5,886 nucleotides of DNA from assembly GCA_020425915.1 (NCBI GenBank), contig JAGQQZ010000155.1:1-5886 (forward strand). Reading direction: 5' to 3'. Made by a program: the position numbers and the translations under genes. Below are positions 5,370 to 5,886 of the stretch, piece by piece (the stretch's first letter is position 1; the number at the start of each line of letters is the position of its first letter). Origin of the DNA: Planctomycetota bacterium (GTDB lineage Bacteria > Planctomycetota > UBA1135 > UBA2386). The notes beneath the pieces were generated by a model. It ran no database searches. It was not told the origin of the DNA and saw only the letters and a program-made list of their open reading frames with translations.

Positions 5370-5886
5370 ATGCGTCGAGACGTGGCTCGTTTCGCGGTCG
5401 CAAGCGCAATGCTCACGATCGCCGGTACTCTCTCGGCCCAGGCTACGTTCGTGCAGGCACCCGACTCGGTGCAGCCGTTGCCATTCGCGGGAGCCACCAA
5501 CGAACCGGAAGCCGCCGATGTCAATTTGGATGGGTTCCCGGACGTGCTCGTCGATCGATCGGGCCATGGAACCGTCGCGATCGGATATGGAGACGGGGAC
5601 GGGGGGATCAGTTCGTGGCAGCTCACGAACCACGGATTCGGAGCGTACGATTTCTTCTTCGCGGACTTCGACGCAGACGGCCTGCCGGATCTCGTGGGTG
5701 TCAACCACATTACTTCGACCGTGTCATGGTCTCGGAACACGACCACCGTGCCCGGCGTGGCCGCGACGTTCCAGTTCCAGGACTCCTGGTCGTCGCCCAC
5801 CGCCGTCCTTTCGGGGTGGGGTCCGGCGAACCTCGATGACGACCCTGGCGCCGAGTTCTATGTCGGCCGCCAGAACAGCAACTACC
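5370..5886 (+). CDS. Secreted FG-GAP/VCBS-type repeat protein, N-terminal part (3' end outside window)
   Basis: An open frame runs from the ATG at 5370 to the end of the window, 172 codons without a stop. Residues 1-25 are a classic signal peptide: basic MRRDVARF, a hydrophobic core, and cleavage after SAQA|TF. The mature part holds Asp-rich calcium-type loops DVNLDGFPD (50-58) and DFDADGLPD (99-107), and a worn third one around NLDDDPGAE (154-162). Repeat spacing is about 50 residues, as in the protein encoded at 1808-4186. The mature N-termini also match in layout (QA[ST]F, then a loop 21-24 residues later), so the two are probably paralogues. The specific function is unknown; export and a surface or extracellular binding role are inferred. 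Plus-strand and minus-strand alternative frames over this stretch lack a ribosome binding site and family likeness. Confidence 0.85.
   Translation, partial: MRRDVARFAVASAMLTIAGTLSAQATFVQAPDSVQPLPFAGATNEPEAADVNLDGFPDVLVDRSGHGTVAIGYGDGDGGISSWQLTNHGFGAYDFFFADFDADGLPDLVGVNHITSTVSWSRNTTTVPGVAATFQFQDSWSSPTAVLSGWGPANLDDDPGAEFYVGRQNSNY

Noticed and set aside
4155..5708. Minus-strand open frame of 517 codons around the ATP-grasp gene
   Set aside because: It is out of frame with the well-supported ATP-grasp gene, runs through the intergenic region and antisense to the second repeat protein, and looks like low-complexity arginine-rich shadow sequence.
5303..5839. Plus-strand open frame of 178 codons overlapping the second repeat protein
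   Set aside because: The frame from ATG 5370 has a strong ribosome binding site, a signal peptide and repeat loops; this other frame has none of these.

Overview
This is a high-GC bacterial chromosomal window with four genes: the end of proB, a complete proA, a complete secreted calcium-motif (FG-GAP/VCBS-type) repeat protein, a convergent ATP-grasp ligase gene, and, divergent from that, the start of a second repeat protein that runs off the right edge. The strong GC preference at third codon positions, the abundance of exported FG-GAP proteins and the style of the C-terminal domain of the first repeat protein suggest Planctomycetota. This is inference from recalled sequence style. Myxococcota or another high-GC phylum remains possible.

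Left part (1-1696): the last two enzymes leading from glutamate to the proline precursor glutamate-5-semialdehyde, encoded as a tight proB-proA pair. proA starts inside the end of proB (8-base overlap), with a clear ribosome binding site within proB. ProA keeps its catalytic cysteine and, in my reading, resembles the reductase half of eukaryotic P5C synthase more than the E. coli enzyme. ProB keeps the C-terminal PUA domain that P5C synthase lacks.

Middle (1697-4186): a 111-base gap holding a small GC-rich dyad and a Shine-Dalgarno sequence, then a gene best started at the GTG at 1808. That start gives a clean signal peptide. The mature protein has 14 Asp-rich loop positions spaced 39-54 residues apart, which fits two seven-bladed beta-propellers, followed by a non-repeat C-terminal domain of about 109 residues.

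Right part (4187-5886): a minus-strand RimK/glutathione-synthetase-like ATP-grasp protein of unknown substrate, ending 18 bases from the repeat-protein gene. A 283-base divergent intergenic region follows, with two perfect inverted repeats. Then comes the beginning of a second secreted repeat protein whose N-terminus matches that of the first in layout. The two repeat proteins look like paralogues on either side of the ATP-grasp gene. I see no mobile element, CRISPR array, RNA gene or defence system, and nothing that clearly amounts to an undescribed multi-gene system.
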